Shown here in pieces: positions 7,820 to 17,048 of a stretch of DNA of 64,000 nucleotides. Location of the stretch: positions 2,921,501 through 2,985,500 of the forward strand of contig NZ_CP060131.1 in NCBI RefSeq assembly GCF_014235185.1. The letters run 5' to 3'. Source of the stretch: Pseudonocardia petroleophila (GTDB lineage Bacteria; Actinomycetota; Actinomycetes; Mycobacteriales; Pseudonocardiaceae). The position numbers and the translations under genes were made by a program. Positions within the stretch are counted from its first letter, which is position 1. Each line of letters begins with the position of its first letter. The notes under the pieces were generated by a model. That model was not told the origin of the DNA. It did not search any database and worked only from the letters and a program-made list of their open reading frames with translations.

Positions 7820-10179
7820 TCCGCTTCGGCGATCACGGCGTGGCGCAGCATCATCTCCGCCTGGTGGTCGCGCACCGGCGAGACCCCGGAGTCGAGCGGC
7901 GGCGAGGGCTCCCAGCGCCCGTCGTCCTGCAGCGTCCAGCAGCGGGTGGCCGGGTCCATGCAGCCGTCGAGCATGTCGCCGAGCTGCGCGGCCAGCTTCG
8001 GGTCGGCCACACGGAGCAGCACCTCGACGCGGCGGTCGAGGTTGCGGTGCATCATGTCGGCGCTGCCGATCCAGTACTCCTGCGCCGAGCCGAAGTGGAA
8101 GACCCGGCTGTGCTCCAGGAACCGCCCCAGGATCGAGCGGACGGAGATGTTCTCGCTCAGGCCCGCGCGGCCGGGGCGCAGCGCGCAGATGCCGCGCACG
8201 ACCACGTCGACGGGCACGCCCGCCTGCGACGCCCGGTACAGCGCGTCGATGACCTGCTCGTCGACCAGCGAGTTGACCTTGATCCGGACCCGCGCCGTCG
8301 TGTCGCCGGAGCGGTGCGCGTCGATCTCGTCCTCGATGCGCCGCACGATGCCGCGCCGCACGCCGTAGGGCGCGACGAGCAGCGACCGGTAGGAGGTCTG
8401 GCGCGAGTAGCCGGTGAGGGAGTTGAACAGGTCGGTGAGGTCGGCGCCGATCGTCGGGTCGGCGGTGAGCACGCCGACGTCCTCGTACAGGCGCGCCGTC
8501 TTGGGGTGGTAGTTGCCGGTGCCGATGTGGCAGTAGCGGCGGATCGACTCGCCCTCCTGCCGCACCACCAGCGAGGTCTTGCAGTGCGTCTTGAGCCCGA
8601 CGAGCCCGTAGACGACGTGCACGCCCGCCTTCTCCAGCTCGCGTGCCCAGCGGATGTTGGCCTGCTCGTCGAACCGCGCCTTGATCTCCACCAGCGCGAC
8701 GACCTGCTTGCCGGCCGCGGCGGCGTCGACCAGCGCGTCGACGATCGGGGAGTCGCCGGAGGTCCGGTAGAGCGTCTGCTTGATCGCCAGCACGTGCGGG
8801 TCGGCCGCGGCCTGCTCGATGAACCGCTGCACCGACGTGGAGAACGAGTCGTAGGGGTGGTGCACCAGCACGTCGCCCTCGCGCAGGGTGGCGAAGATGC
8901 TGCGCGGCGTCTCGCGCTCGGCGAACGCGGGGTGCGTCGCGGGGACGAACGGGTCGTCCTTGAGGTCGGGCCGGTCGACGGCGTGCACGGCCCACAGCGC
9001 GGTGAGGTCGAGCAGGCCCGGCACCGTGACGACGTCGCCGGGGTGCACGTCGAGCTCGCGCAGCAGCAGCTCCAGGACGTGCTCGCTCATGGTGTCGGTG
9101 ACCTCGAGGCGCACCGGCGGCCCGAAGCGGCGCCGCGCGAGCTCGCGCTCGAGGCTCTGCAGCAGGTCCTCGTCGCGGTCCTCCTCGACCTCGACGTCGG
9201 CGTTGCGGGTGACGCGGAACGGGTGGACCTCGGCGACCTCCATCCCCATGAACAGGTCGCCCAGGTGCGCGGAGATGAGGTCCTCGATGGGCAGGAACGT
9301 GATCGTGTCGTCCTCGGTGGCCACCTGCACCAGCCGCGGCACGTTGTTGGGCACCTTGACGCGCGCGAACCGCTCGGTGCGGCCCTCCGGGTCGCGGACG
9401 GTGACCGCGAGGTTGAGCGAGAGCCCGGAGATGTAGGGGAACGGGTGCGCCGGGTCGACGGCCAGCGGCGTCAGCACCGGGAAGACCTGCGCGGAGAAGT
9501 ACGCGCTGAGCCGGACGCGCTGGTCGTCGGACAGGTCGCTCCAGCGCAGGATGTTGACGCCCTCCGCGGCCAGCTCGGGGCGGACGTGGTCGAGGAACAC
9601 CCGCGCGTGCGCCTCGGAGATCGCCTGGCTGCGGGTGGCGATGCGGGACAGCTGCGTGGTGGGGGACAGGCCGTCGGCGCTGCGGACGGCGAGGCCGGTG
9701 TCGTCGCGGCGCTTCAGCCCGGCGACGCGGACCATGTAGAACTCGTCGAGGTTGCTCGCGAAGATCGCCAGGAACTTGGCGCGCTCGAGCAGCGGCTGGC
9801 TGGTGTCCTCGGCGAGCGCGAGCACGCGGGCGTTGAAGTCGAGCCAGGACAGCTCGCGGTTGAGGTACCGGTCGTCGGGCAGGCCCGAGTGCGGGGCCGG
9901 GGTGCGGGCCGGCGGGCTGACGGGCACGGCCGCGGCGCCCGCGGAGTCGGTGCGGGCCCCGGTGGCGGCGGCCGTCGGGCCGGGCTGGGTCGGGATCTCG
10001 GGCCGGGCGTCGGCGGTGGTCGTGGTGCCGTTCACCGGCCGGGCGGCGGCGTGCACCCGCCGCGTCGACGGCCGTGGGGATCGGCGCGCACCCTTCCCGG
10101 CCTTGCGGCGGCCGCCCGACGCCGGTTCCGGGACCGCTGAGCCGTTCACGTCTTCACCCACACCGGCATTGTTCCCCAC
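7816..10179 (-). CDS. ppk1: Polyphosphate kinase 1
   Basis: A 787-residue protein, slightly longer than usual because of a low-complexity N-terminal tail of about 100 residues before [20 protein letters not shown], where the conserved PPK1 N-terminal domain starts. The autophosphorylated histidine region is [19 protein letters not shown], near residue 550. The C-terminal domain carries [20 protein letters not shown] and [18 protein letters not shown], both typical. It makes inorganic polyphosphate from ATP, reversibly. The first in-frame GTG (10179) is used; it lacks a clear ribosome site, and another GTG lies a few codons downstream. It may be cotranscribed with cofC (56 bases upstream) and mutT1 (coupled downstream). 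Confidence 0.97.
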   Translation of the reverse strand: MGNNAGVGEDVNGSAVPEPASGGRRKAGKGARRSPRPSTRRVHAAARPVNGTTTTADARPEIPTQPGPTAAATGARTDSAGAAAVPVSPPARTPAPHSGLPDDRYLNRELSWLDFNARVLALAEDTSQPLLERAKFLAIFASNLDEFYMVRVAGLKRRDDTGLAVRSADGLSPTTQLSRIATRSQAISEAHARVFLDHVRPELAAEGVNILRWSDLSDDQRVRLSAYFSAQVFPVLTPLAVDPAHPFPYISGLSLNLAVTVRDPEGRTERFARVKVPNNVPRLVQVATEDDTITFLPIEDLISAHLGDLFMGMEVAEVHPFRVTRNADVEVEEDRDEDLLQSLERELARRRFGPPVRLEVTDTMSEHVLELLLRELDVHPGDVVTVPGLLDLTALWAVHAVDRPDLKDDPFVPATHPAFAERETPRSIFATLREGDVLVHHPYDSFSTSVQRFIEQAAADPHVLAIKQTLYRTSGDSPIVDALVDAAAAGKQVVALVEIKARFDEQANIRWARELEKAGVHVVYGLVGLKTHCKTSLVVRQEGESIRRYCHIGTGNYHPKTARLYEDVGVLTADPTIGADLTDLFNSLTGYSRQTSYRSLLVAPYGVRRGIVRRIEDEIDAHRSGDTTARVRIKVNSLVDEQVIDALYRASQAGVPVDVVVRGICALRPGRAGLSENISVRSILGRFLEHSRVFHFGSAQEYWIGSADMMHRNLDRRVEVLLRVADPKLAAQLGDMLDGCMDPATRCWTLQDDGRWEPSPPLDSGVSPVRDHQAEMMLRHAVIAEAE

Positions 10180-10236
10180 CGGGACGGGTGTGACGCCAGT
10201 GCTGCACCGTCATCCGGGTGAACTCGACCACCGGGG

Positions 10237-10866
10237 TCAGTGGGGCGAGCACGGCACCAGGACGGCGCGGGTGTGCGCGCCGAGCCCGACGTCGGCGGCC
10301 GCGCCGAGGTCCTCGGGGGTGTCGACGTCGCGCCGCAGGCCGGGCCAGTCGCCGTCGAGCGCGACCGCGCCCGACAGCGCGTGCCCGGCCGCGGAGCCCA
10401 CGCCGAAGCGGGGATCGAGGTCGGTGCCGGGGGCGGCGAGCAGCAGCGTGGTGCCGGTGCCGTCGGCGTCGGCGCAGAACGCCCGCGCGTGCCCGGCCGC
10501 GGCGGTGATCGCGGCGTCGAGCTCGGCGGGGCGCAGGGCGGGCAGATCGGCCTGCAGGGCGCCCACCGCGCCGTCGGGCCGCCGGGCGCGCAGCAGCGCG
10601 GCGCCGTGGGCGTAGGCGGCGTTGAGGCCGGGGACGGGGCCGTCGGGGACGACCTCGATCCCGAGCGCGGCCAGCGCGGCGGCCACCACCGGGTCGGAGC
10701 TGACGACGAGCAGCCGGTCGACGAGCCGGGCGTCGCGGGCGGCGGCCACGGTGTCGTGGGCCAGCGCGAGGGTCAGCCGGGCGTGGGCGGCGGGATCGTC
10801 ACCGGCGGCACCCCGGAGCCGGGTCTTCGCCTCGGTCAGCCGCTTGACCGGCACCACCAGATCCAC
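10237..10866 (-). CDS. cofC: Phosphoenolpyruvate/2-phospholactate guanylyltransferase (F420 biosynthesis)
   Basis: A 209-residue nucleotidyltransferase-fold protein starting VDLVVPVKRLTEAKTRL, the signature N-terminus of CofC/FbiD. Further matches are LLVVSSDPVVAAAL, LQADLPALRPAEL and GTDLDPRFGVGS. It activates phosphoenolpyruvate (actinobacterial FbiD) or 2-phospholactate with GTP for coenzyme F420 assembly. The GTG at 10866 is chosen because the conserved VPVK strand begins four residues later; the open frame runs to 10920 without domain content. It lies between ppk1 and a phosphoglycosyl transferase on the same strand. In Mycobacterium tuberculosis cofC (Rv2983) also sits beside ppk1 (Rv2984), which supports the call. 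Confidence 0.92.
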   Translation of the reverse strand: MDLVVPVKRLTEAKTRLRGAAGDDPAAHARLTLALAHDTVAAARDARLVDRLLVVSSDPVVAAALAALGIEVVPDGPVPGLNAAYAHGAALLRARRPDGAVGALQADLPALRPAELDAAITAAAGHARAFCADADGTGTTLLLAAPGTDLDPRFGVGSAAGHALSGAVALDGDWPGLRRDVDTPEDLGAAADVGLGAHTRAVLVPCSPH

Positions 10867-10900
10867 GGGCCCATCGTCGCACCGCGGCGGGCGGGGTGGG

Positions 10901-11653
10901 TCAGTAGGCGCCGCGGCCACCGAGGACGGCGCGGGCGGTGCCGGCGACGATCTGCAGCTCCAGGCGGAGGTTCCACTCGTCGACGTAGCGCAGGTCGAGG
11001 GCGATCGACTCGTCCCACGACAGGTCGCTGCGGCCGCTGACCTGCCACAGGCCGGTCATGCCCGGGCGCACCGACAGGCGGCGGCGCTCCTCGGCGGTGT
11101 AGGTCTCGGCCTCCTGCGGGAGCGGGGGGCGCGGGCCGATGAGCGACATCGAGCCGTTGAGGACGTTGAACAGCTGGGGGAGCTCGTCGATCGAGTAGCG
11201 GCGCAGCAGGCCGCCGACGCGGGTGATCCGCGGGTCGCGGCGCATCTTGAACAGCGGGCCGGCGCCCTCGTCGTCGGCGGCGAGCAGGGCGCGGTGCGTC
11301 TCCGCGTCGACGATCATCGAGCGGAACTTGACCATGCGGAACGCGCGGCCGTCGCGGCCGATGCGGGTCTGGAGGAAGAACACGGGGCCGCCGTCGAGCT
11401 TCACGGCGAGGGCCACGACGAGCAGCACGGGCGCGACGAGGAGCAGCAGCAGCGCGGTGGCGGTGACGTCCACCACGATCTTCGCGATCCCGACGAACCC
11501 GCGGGCGGCACGGCCGGGGACCAGCGGGGCGTCGACGGGGGCGGGCGCGGGGTTCTCCACGAGCCGCAGCGTCGGGACCATCGGCACGGATCCGTGCAGG
11601 TCGGAATGCCCGTTCAGGTGGTGCACCGTGGCGGTCTGCATAGCGGCCGTCAT
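10901..11653 (-). CDS. Short bacterial sugar transferase (phosphoglycosyl transferase)
   Basis: A 250-residue monotopic phosphoglycosyl transferase with only one hydrophobic segment (VVDVTATALLLLLVAPVLLV, about residues 65-90). It lacks the multi-helix and CoA-binding-like N-terminal regions of WcaJ/WbaP. Conserved motifs are present: VFFLQTRIGRDG, KFRSMIVDA, RRYSIDELPQLFNVL, MSLIGPRPPL, RPGMTGLWQVSGRSDL. It should move a sugar-1-phosphate from a UDP-sugar onto undecaprenyl phosphate. The ATG at 11653 has GAAGGA five bases upstream. It ends in GGRGAY and resembles the C-terminus of the initiator at 47569-49047 (RSDGAY), so they may be paralogues. Its place in an otherwise housekeeping locus, away from any glycosyltransferase gene, is unusual. 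Confidence 0.93.
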   Translation of the reverse strand: MTAAMQTATVHHLNGHSDLHGSVPMVPTLRLVENPAPAPVDAPLVPGRAARGFVGIAKIVVDVTATALLLLLVAPVLLVVALAVKLDGGPVFFLQTRIGRDGRAFRMVKFRSMIVDAETHRALLAADDEGAGPLFKMRRDPRITRVGGLLRRYSIDELPQLFNVLNGSMSLIGPRPPLPQEAETYTAEERRRLSVRPGMTGLWQVSGRSDLSWDESIALDLRYVDEWNLRLELQIVAGTARAVLGGRGAY

Positions 11654-11731
11654 CACTGTCCTTCGTCCTAGCCGGGTACTGCCGTACAACGTCCTCACCT
11701 CTCATGACGCCTCGTCCCGGGGGAGGTTGCG

Positions 11732-11766
11732 TGGCCCCGCGAAAAAGATCGCCACGATCGGGGCCA
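11732..11766. promoter_or_regulatory. Nested inverted repeats in the divergent sugar-transferase/plsC promoter gap
   Basis: TGGCCCCG and CGGGGCCA form perfect 8-bp arms 19 bases apart. Inside lies a second palindrome, GATCG-CCA-CGATC (11747-11759). The element lies 78 bases upstream of the leftward sugar transferase start and 73 bases upstream of plsC. It could be an operator or an RNA hairpin in a leader. No -10/-35 pair is clear around it. Confidence 0.4.
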
Positions 11767-11839
11767 GGTGGACCGCCGGGCCGGTCAACGGGGACACTTC
11801 GGCCAGGATCGACCGAGTGCGTCGTGAGGAGGACCCCGG

Positions 11840-12541
11840 GTGAGGCGTGAGAAGCGCGGCTTCTGGATCGCGTTCTGCGCGGTCTTCTTCTACCCGATCG
11901 GCTGGCTGACCGGCCGGGGCCGGTACGAGGGCCGGGAGCACATCCCCGCCACCGGCGGCGCCCTGATCGTGGCCAACCACATCTCGCACCTCGACCCGAT
12001 CTTCTCCGGGTTGATCGTCGAGCGCTCCGGGCGGGTGCCGCGGTTCCTGGCCAAGCACAGCCTGTGGAGCACGCCGGTGCTCGGCCGGGCGCTGGCCGGC
12101 AGCGGCCAGATCCCGGTCTACCGCGAGTCGGCCGACGCCCAGCAGAGCCTGCGCGACGGCACCGCAGCACTGCGCGAGGGCAAGATCGTGATCATCTACC
12201 CGGAGGGCACCATCACCAGGGACCCGGACACCTGGCCGATGCACGCCCGCACCGGCGTGGCCCGCCTCGCGCTGACGTCGGACGTGCCGGTGGTGCCGAT
12301 GGTCCACTGGGGCACCCATCGCGTGCTCGACGGTTACAACAAGAAGTTCCGGCCGCTGCCCCGCGGGCCGATCACGGTGCGCTGCGGCGAGCCCGTGGAC
12401 CTCACCGCGTACCGCGGGCGGCCGGTCGACGCCGCCCTGCTCCGCGAGGTCACCGACCTGCTGATGGTGCGGGTCCGCGACCTGCTCGCCGAGGTGCGCG
12501 GGGAGCCCGCACCGACCACCTTCTTCAAGCGGGCCTCGTGA
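11840..12541 (+). CDS. plsC: 1-acyl-sn-glycerol-3-phosphate acyltransferase
   Basis: A 233-residue PlsC-domain acyltransferase. Motif I is NHISHLD (N46-D52) and motif III is YPEGT (Y120-T124). A short hydrophobic N-terminal segment ([16 protein letters not shown]) should hold it on the membrane. It acylates lysophosphatidic acid to phosphatidic acid, the step after the glycerol-3-phosphate made by the next gene product. The GTG start has GAGGAGG seven bases upstream. Its stop overlaps the gpsA start as GTGA, so the two phospholipid-precursor genes are coupled. Confidence 0.92.
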   Translation: MRREKRGFWIAFCAVFFYPIGWLTGRGRYEGREHIPATGGALIVANHISHLDPIFSGLIVERSGRVPRFLAKHSLWSTPVLGRALAGSGQIPVYRESADAQQSLRDGTAALREGKIVIIYPEGTITRDPDTWPMHARTGVARLALTSDVPVVPMVHWGTHRVLDGYNKKFRPLPRGPITVRCGEPVDLTAYRGRPVDAALLREVTDLLMVRVRDLLAEVRGEPAPTTFFKRAS

Positions 12542-13548
12542 GCCCCGAGGTGCGCCGGGTCGCCGTGCTCGGGGCCGGGTCGTGGGGCACCGCGTTCGCG
12601 AAGGTCCTGGCCGACGCCGGGCGCGAGGTGTCGCTGTGGGCCCGCCGCCCGGAGGTGGCCGCCGCCGTCAACGAGCGGCACGTCAACCCCGACTACCTGC
12701 CCGGCGTCGAGCTGCCGGGGCTGCTCACGGCCACCACGAACGCCGCCACCGCCCTGGACGGCGTCGACGCGGTGGTGCTCGCGGTGCCGTCGCAGACGCT
12801 GCGCGCCAACCTCGGCGGCTGGCGGGAGCTGCTCCCGAGGGGGGTCACGCTCGTCAGCCTGGCGAAGGGCGTCGAGCTGGGCACGCTCAAGCGCATGAGC
12901 GAGGTGGTGGTGGAGGTCGCGGGCGTCACGCCCGACCAGGTCGCCGTGGTGTCCGGGCCGAACCTGGCCCGCGAGATCGCCGCGGAGGAGCCCACCGCCA
13001 CGGTGATCGCCTGCTCCGACCACGACCGCGCCGTCGCCCTGCAGCACGCCTGCACCACCGGGTACTTCCGCTCCTACACCAACACCGACGTCGTGGGGTG
13101 TGAGCTGGGCGGGGCGGGCAAGAACGTGATCGCGCTGGCCACCGGCATGGCCGCGGGCATGGGGTTCGGCGACAACACGCGCGCGTCGCTGATCACCCGC
13201 GGGCTGGCCGAGATCGCCCGGCTCGGCGGCGCCCTCGGGGCCGACCCGATGACGTTCGCGGGGCTCGCCGGGCTGGGTGACCTGGTCGCGACCTGCTCCT
13301 CCCCGCTCTCGCGCAACCGCACGTTCGGGGAAAGGCTGGGGCGCGGGGAGTCGCTCGCGCAGGCCGAGGAAGCCAACCACGGGCAGGTCGCGGAGGGCGT
13401 GAAGTCGTGCTCCTCGATCTGCGAGCTGGGGGCGCGGCACGGGGTGGAGCTGCCGATCGCCGACGCCGTGCGCCGCGTGTGCCACGAGGGCCTGTCGGCC
13501 GCGGAGATGGGCAAGGAGCTGATCAGCCGGGCGCCGCGGCCGGAGTAG
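12538..13548 (+). CDS. gpsA: NAD(P)-dependent glycerol-3-phosphate dehydrogenase
   Basis: A 336-residue dehydrogenase of standard length. The nucleotide-binding motif is [10 protein letters not shown] (residues 11-20), and the conserved catalytic lysine is about K195 in [24 protein letters not shown] and [18 protein letters not shown] are both GpsA hallmarks. It reduces dihydroxyacetone phosphate to sn-glycerol-3-phosphate for phospholipid synthesis. The GTG start overlaps the plsC stop by four bases. In mycobacteria gpsA is near cofC, ppk1 and ddl; here a PLP enzyme follows, and no ddl is visible. Confidence 0.96.
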   Translation: MSPEVRRVAVLGAGSWGTAFAKVLADAGREVSLWARRPEVAAAVNERHVNPDYLPGVELPGLLTATTNAATALDGVDAVVLAVPSQTLRANLGGWRELLPRGVTLVSLAKGVELGTLKRMSEVVVEVAGVTPDQVAVVSGPNLAREIAAEEPTATVIACSDHDRAVALQHACTTGYFRSYTNTDVVGCELGGAGKNVIALATGMAAGMGFGDNTRASLITRGLAEIARLGGALGADPMTFAGLAGLGDLVATCSSPLSRNRTFGERLGRGESLAQAEEANHGQVAEGVKSCSSICELGARHGVELPIADAVRRVCHEGLSAAEMGKELISRAPRPE

Positions 13549-13565
13549 CCGCGCCGTAGGGTGCG

Positions 13566-14669
13566 GTGGTGAACGGGGACGGGACGCGGTGCGTGCACGG
13601 CGGCCACCCGCCCGTCGGGGAGGGGGAGCCGCTGCACCCCGGGCCGGTCCTGTCGTCGACGTTCGACCTCGGCACCGGCGACGTCCTGCCCCCCGACTTC
13701 TACGGCCGCGCGGGCAACCCGACGTGGCGGGCGCTGGAGTCGGCGATCGGCGACCTCGACGGCGGCGAGTGCGTGCTCTTCGCGTCCGGGATGGCGGCGG
13801 TCGGGGCGGTGCTGCGGCTGCGCGCCGCCGACGGCGCGCTCGTCCTGCCGTCGGACGGCTACTACCTCGCCCGCTCGCTCGCCCGCGCCGAGCTGGCCCC
13901 GCTCGGCGTCGAGGTTCGGGAGGTGCCCACCGCCGGTCCGTGGCCGACCCTCGACGGGGCGGCGCTGGTCCTCGTCGAGACGCCGTCGAACCCGGGGCTC
14001 GACGTCGCCGACGTCGTCGCCGCGGCGGAGGTCGCCCACGCCGCGGGCGCGCTGCTCGCCGTCGACAACACGACGGCGACGCCGCTCGGGCAGCGCCCGC
14101 TCGACCTCGGTGCCGACCTGGTGGTCGCCAGCGACACGAAGGCGCTCGCCGGGCACGGCGACGTCGTGCTCGGCCACGTCAGCACCCGCGACCCCGCCCT
14201 CGCCGCCGCCCTGCGCGAGGCGCGCTCGCGCGGCGGCGCCGTCCCGGGACCGATGGAGACCTGGCTGGCCCACCGCGGGCTCGGCACCCTCGACCTGCGG
14301 CTGGAGCGCCAGGCCGGCAACGCGCGGGCCGTCGTCGACGCCCTGCTCGCCCACCCCGCCGTCACCGACGTCCGGTGGCCGGGGCACCCGGGCGACCCCG
14401 CGCACGCCGTCGCGGCCCGGCAGATGCGCCGGTGGAACGGGGTGCTGCGGTTCACCCTGGCCTCCGAGCGTGCGGTGGCGGAGTTCCTCGGGGCGTCGCG
14501 GCTGGTCGGCTCGGCCACCAGCTTCGGCGGACTGCGCAGCACCGCCGACCGTCGCGCCCGCTGGGGCGACGCGGTGGCACCGGGCCTGCTGCGCTTCTCC
14601 GCAGGGTGCGAGGACTCGGACGACCTCGTGGCGGACGTGCGCGCGGCGCTGGGCGCGATCACCCTCTGA
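13566..14669 (+). CDS. Cys/Met-metabolism PLP enzyme (cystathionine gamma-lyase/synthase-like)
   Basis: A 367-residue enzyme of the trans-sulfuration PLP family. The N-terminus has TRCVHGG and GPVLSSTFDL; the pyridoxal lysine is about K192 in SDTKALAGHGD; substrate-site sequences are LVETPSNPGLDV and VGSATSFGGL. It probably carries out a beta/gamma elimination or replacement on cystathionine, homocysteine or a similar substrate. The exact reaction cannot be told from sequence alone. GTG codons at 13566 and 13569 are adjacent, and either may start translation. It lies 17 bases after gpsA and is probably in the same transcript. Confidence 0.85.
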   Translation: MVNGDGTRCVHGGHPPVGEGEPLHPGPVLSSTFDLGTGDVLPPDFYGRAGNPTWRALESAIGDLDGGECVLFASGMAAVGAVLRLRAADGALVLPSDGYYLARSLARAELAPLGVEVREVPTAGPWPTLDGAALVLVETPSNPGLDVADVVAAAEVAHAAGALLAVDNTTATPLGQRPLDLGADLVVASDTKALAGHGDVVLGHVSTRDPALAAALREARSRGGAVPGPMETWLAHRGLGTLDLRLERQAGNARAVVDALLAHPAVTDVRWPGHPGDPAHAVAARQMRRWNGVLRFTLASERAVAEFLGASRLVGSATSFGGLRSTADRRARWGDAVAPGLLRFSAGCEDSDDLVADVRAALGAITL

Positions 14670-14801
14670 CCCGGGGTCGTGCGCGTCGCGGTCGGGCGTT
14701 CGTCCGTGCCGGTCCGCCGGGACGCAGACTCGCCGGTCGGTGGCTCGTCCACAGGTCCGGGCGCGGACCGCGGTGCCCCGACGTTCCGCCGGCGATGCGG
14801 C

Positions 14802-16121
14802 TCACCTCCGTGGGAGCGTGTCGCGTGCCGATCCGCTCGGCTGTCGAGGTGCCGGCCAGCTGATCTTCCGTCTGGGGGTCTGGGTGGGGTCGATCCATCG
14901 GGGTGGGACGAACTCCGGTAGCCCGTCGCGGATCCGGACGGTCCAGTCCGAGTGGTGGATCTGGCGGTGGTGCGCTTTGCACAGCATGACCAGGTTGTTG
15001 AGCTCCGTGGGTCCTTCGTGCCCCCAGTGGTCGACGTGGTGGACGTCGCACCAGGAGGGTGGTCGGTCGCATCCGGGGTGGGCGCATCCGCGGTCGCGGG
15101 CGGTGATGGCTTTGCGGAGTCCGTCGGGGAGGGTGCGCTTCTCGCGGCCGACGTCGAGGGGTTGGCTGTCGCCGTTCATGACGATGGGGATGACGCCGGC
15201 GTCGCAGGCCAGGGTGCGGAGGGTGGCGGGGGTGATGGTGCCGCCGAACTCGAGCATCGCCCTGCGTGCTCGGTCCTCGAGGTCTTCGAGTCGGATGGTC
15301 ACGGTGAGGTGGGGTCGTCGGCCGCCGGTCTCGGGGAGGTCGTCGCTGTGGTCGAGGACGTACCCGCAGACGTCGGCGAGTGCTTCGGCCTGTCGCTGGG
15401 CCGCGGTTCGGTCGTCGTCGGCGGTGAGCGGTTTGGCCTTGGCGTCGATGACCGCGGCGATGGCGTCGTAGAGCATGGGGTCTTCGTACCGGCCCTTGAT
15501 CGACCCACCGGCGCCGCGGCGGTGCCGGGTCAGTCGGAGCTCGTTGACCGGGGGCGGGGTGTCGTCGGGTTCGGGCCCGTCCTGGTCCAGTCGGTCGATC
15601 AGCAGGGTGCCGAAGCTGAGCAGTTGTCCGGGCTTGGCCTGCTGGGCGTACTCGGCGAGCTGCGCCTCTGCGCCGGTCCACTCCGCAGTGCTGAGCCGTT
15701 CCGCAGCCCGGGTGCCCAGCACACGGTGGATGACCTCCACATGCCGCCACCCGATCACTCCCTCGTCGAGGGCGGCGGCGGTGGCGGGCATCCGGGCCGG
15801 GAGCTGTTCCCCGCTGAGGGTGGTGCGGGCGTGGACGTCGGTGGCGGCGGCGGTGAAGGACCGGGCGTGGCGGTGGTCCCAGGACAGCAGGTCTGACACC
15901 GCGGCGGCGGTGGAGGGGTAGCCGCGGGACAGGAACGTGCCCCGGTCGTCGAGGACGGCGACGGCTGCGCTGGAGATCGCCTCGACCCGCCGGTGCACGC
16001 CTTTGCAGAGGGTCAGTAGGGAGATGAGGTCGTTCTCGGAGGCGTGGGTGGTGGCGGCGGCGAGGTCGTCGAGTGCGGCAGCGAGGTGCTGGTGCGCGTC
16101 GCGGAGGGTGTCGCCGGCCAT
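14802..16121 (-). CDS. 13E12-type DUF222/HNH endonuclease-domain protein
   Basis: A 439-residue protein with the arrangement of the actinobacterial 13E12 repeat family: a helical DUF222 region over about residues 1-320, then a C-terminal HNH domain (CAHPGCDRPP, CDVHHVDHWGHEG, ELNNLVMLCKAHHRQIHH). The HNH cysteines and histidines are all present, so a metal-dependent nuclease is plausible. The biological role of the family is not known to me. The gene stands alone, convergent to the PLP-enzyme gene. Its third codon positions look slightly less GC-biased than its neighbours, consistent with transfer. A near-perfect LexA-type box lies 13 bases before the ATG, so it is probably SOS-controlled. 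Confidence 0.9.
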   Translation of the reverse strand: MAGDTLRDAHQHLAAALDDLAAATTHASENDLISLLTLCKGVHRRVEAISSAAVAVLDDRGTFLSRGYPSTAAAVSDLLSWDHRHARSFTAAATDVHARTTLSGEQLPARMPATAAALDEGVIGWRHVEVIHRVLGTRAAERLSTAEWTGAEAQLAEYAQQAKPGQLLSFGTLLIDRLDQDGPEPDDTPPPVNELRLTRHRRGAGGSIKGRYEDPMLYDAIAAVIDAKAKPLTADDDRTAAQRQAEALADVCGYVLDHSDDLPETGGRRPHLTVTIRLEDLEDRARRAMLEFGGTITPATLRTLACDAGVIPIVMNGDSQPLDVGREKRTLPDGLRKAITARDRGCAHPGCDRPPSWCDVHHVDHWGHEGPTELNNLVMLCKAHHRQIHHSDWTVRIRDGLPEFVPPRWIDPTQTPRRKISWPAPRQPSGSARDTLPRR

Positions 16122-16134
16122 GACCTGATTGTAC

Positions 16135-16150
16135 TAGAACATGCGTTCGA
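16135..16150. promoter_or_regulatory. LexA (SOS) box upstream of the 13E12/HNH gene
   Basis: The 16 bases TAGAACATGCGTTCGA match the actinobacterial/Gram-positive LexA consensus TCGAAC-N4-GTTCGA at all but one arm position. The centre lies about 21 bases upstream of the HNH gene start, where bound LexA would block transcription or the ribosome-site region. I recall that several 13E12 genes of M. tuberculosis were reported as DNA-damage-induced, which fits. Confidence 0.75.
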
Positions 16151-16593
16151 TCGTGGGTGGATTGTCGCAGCTCAGGGACCGTTCGGCGCATGGCTGGCCG
16201 CTTCGAACGGCGGTCTGTCCGCCATTCTTCAGCGTGGTGCACTGCTGCCGGTCAGATGTGGGTCGTCTGGGGTGAAGTACCGGATGACGTGGTGGGGTGG
16301 GCGGCCGTCCCCGACCGACGTGCCCGACCCGGGCTCGGGGGCTCGGCCGGGTCGGGCGAGACGTCCGGTGGTCCCGAACCGCGACCCCCACCGCCCGGAT
16401 CGACCCCGTGCCCGACCGGTTGGCGTCCTGGCCTGCAGTAGACCGCACCACCTCCAGGACCGGCTGCCGGCCGACTCAGCCTGCCCGGCGCACCTCATCC
16501 GCCCGTACTCCGCAGGCGGCACCCGTCGAGGCCTGAGCGGGAACGCCTCGAACCGGGGCAGTGCGTTCCACCCGCCCTTCCCGGCCGAGCAGC
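16151..16593. other. Non-coding stretch upstream of the hairpin repeats
   Basis: I see no convincing gene in these 443 bases. Short open frames exist on both strands but lack ribosome sites and domain content, and their composition is that of random GC-rich DNA. There is no tRNA-like cloverleaf. The stretch may be decayed coding sequence or spacer left by insertion of the HNH gene. Confidence 0.5.
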
Positions 16594-16934
16594 GCCACTC
16601 GCCGGGCGCCCCCGGCCAACTCGCCGGGCGCCCCCGCAAACTCGCCGGGTAGAGCGGCAGACTCGGCGGGCTGTCGCAGTCGACTCACGGAGCTCCTGCG
16701 GCAAACACTGAACTCCTGGAGCCGATCCGCAAGGTGTTCGCGAAGGTCAACGGCGTGAAGCCCGTGCTGTTCAGCTCGCTGCGCGCCTACAGCCAACTTA
16801 CCGGGCGCCTACAGCCAACTCGCTGGGCTTGCGGCCAACTCGCCGGGCGCCCCCGGCAAACTCGCCGGGCGCCCCCGGCAAACTCGCCGGGCAGAGCGGC
16901 AAACTCGCCGGGTGGTTGCGGCAAACTCGCCGGG
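16594..16934. repeat. Array of 21-22 bp hairpin repeats, core (C/A)AACTCGCCGGG
   Basis: Eleven copies share the 10-base core ACTCGCCGGG or a close variant. The cores begin at 16597, 16619, 16640, 16661, 16796, 16818, 16838, 16860, 16882, 16903 and 16925, so spacing is 20-22 bases within each block. The best units read CGGC-AAACTC-GCCG(GG), a 4-6 bp stem with a six-base loop. Several are joined by GCGCCCCC. The unit at 16812 reads CAGC-CAACTC-GCTG, a compensated stem change. About 125 bases of different sequence split the array into blocks of four and seven. The period is about two helical turns. Confidence 0.85.
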
Positions 16935-17048
16935 GGGCGGCGGGGGGTGCGGCTGGACGGGGTAGTGGTCGTCACCCCGGTCGGCGGAAACGTTCGGGGC
17001 GGTCGCGGCGACCTGACCAGTGATCGTCCCCGCCACCGGAGGTCCGCC

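Noticed and set aside
16594..16934. CRISPR array
   Set aside because: Units are contiguous at 20-22 bases with no unique spacers of 30-40 bases, and no cas gene is near.
16734..17048. N-terminal extension of wecB through the repeat array
   Set aside because: The added 105 residues only translate the hairpin repeats; the ATG at 17049 has a good ribosome site and the conserved epimerase domain starts a few residues later.
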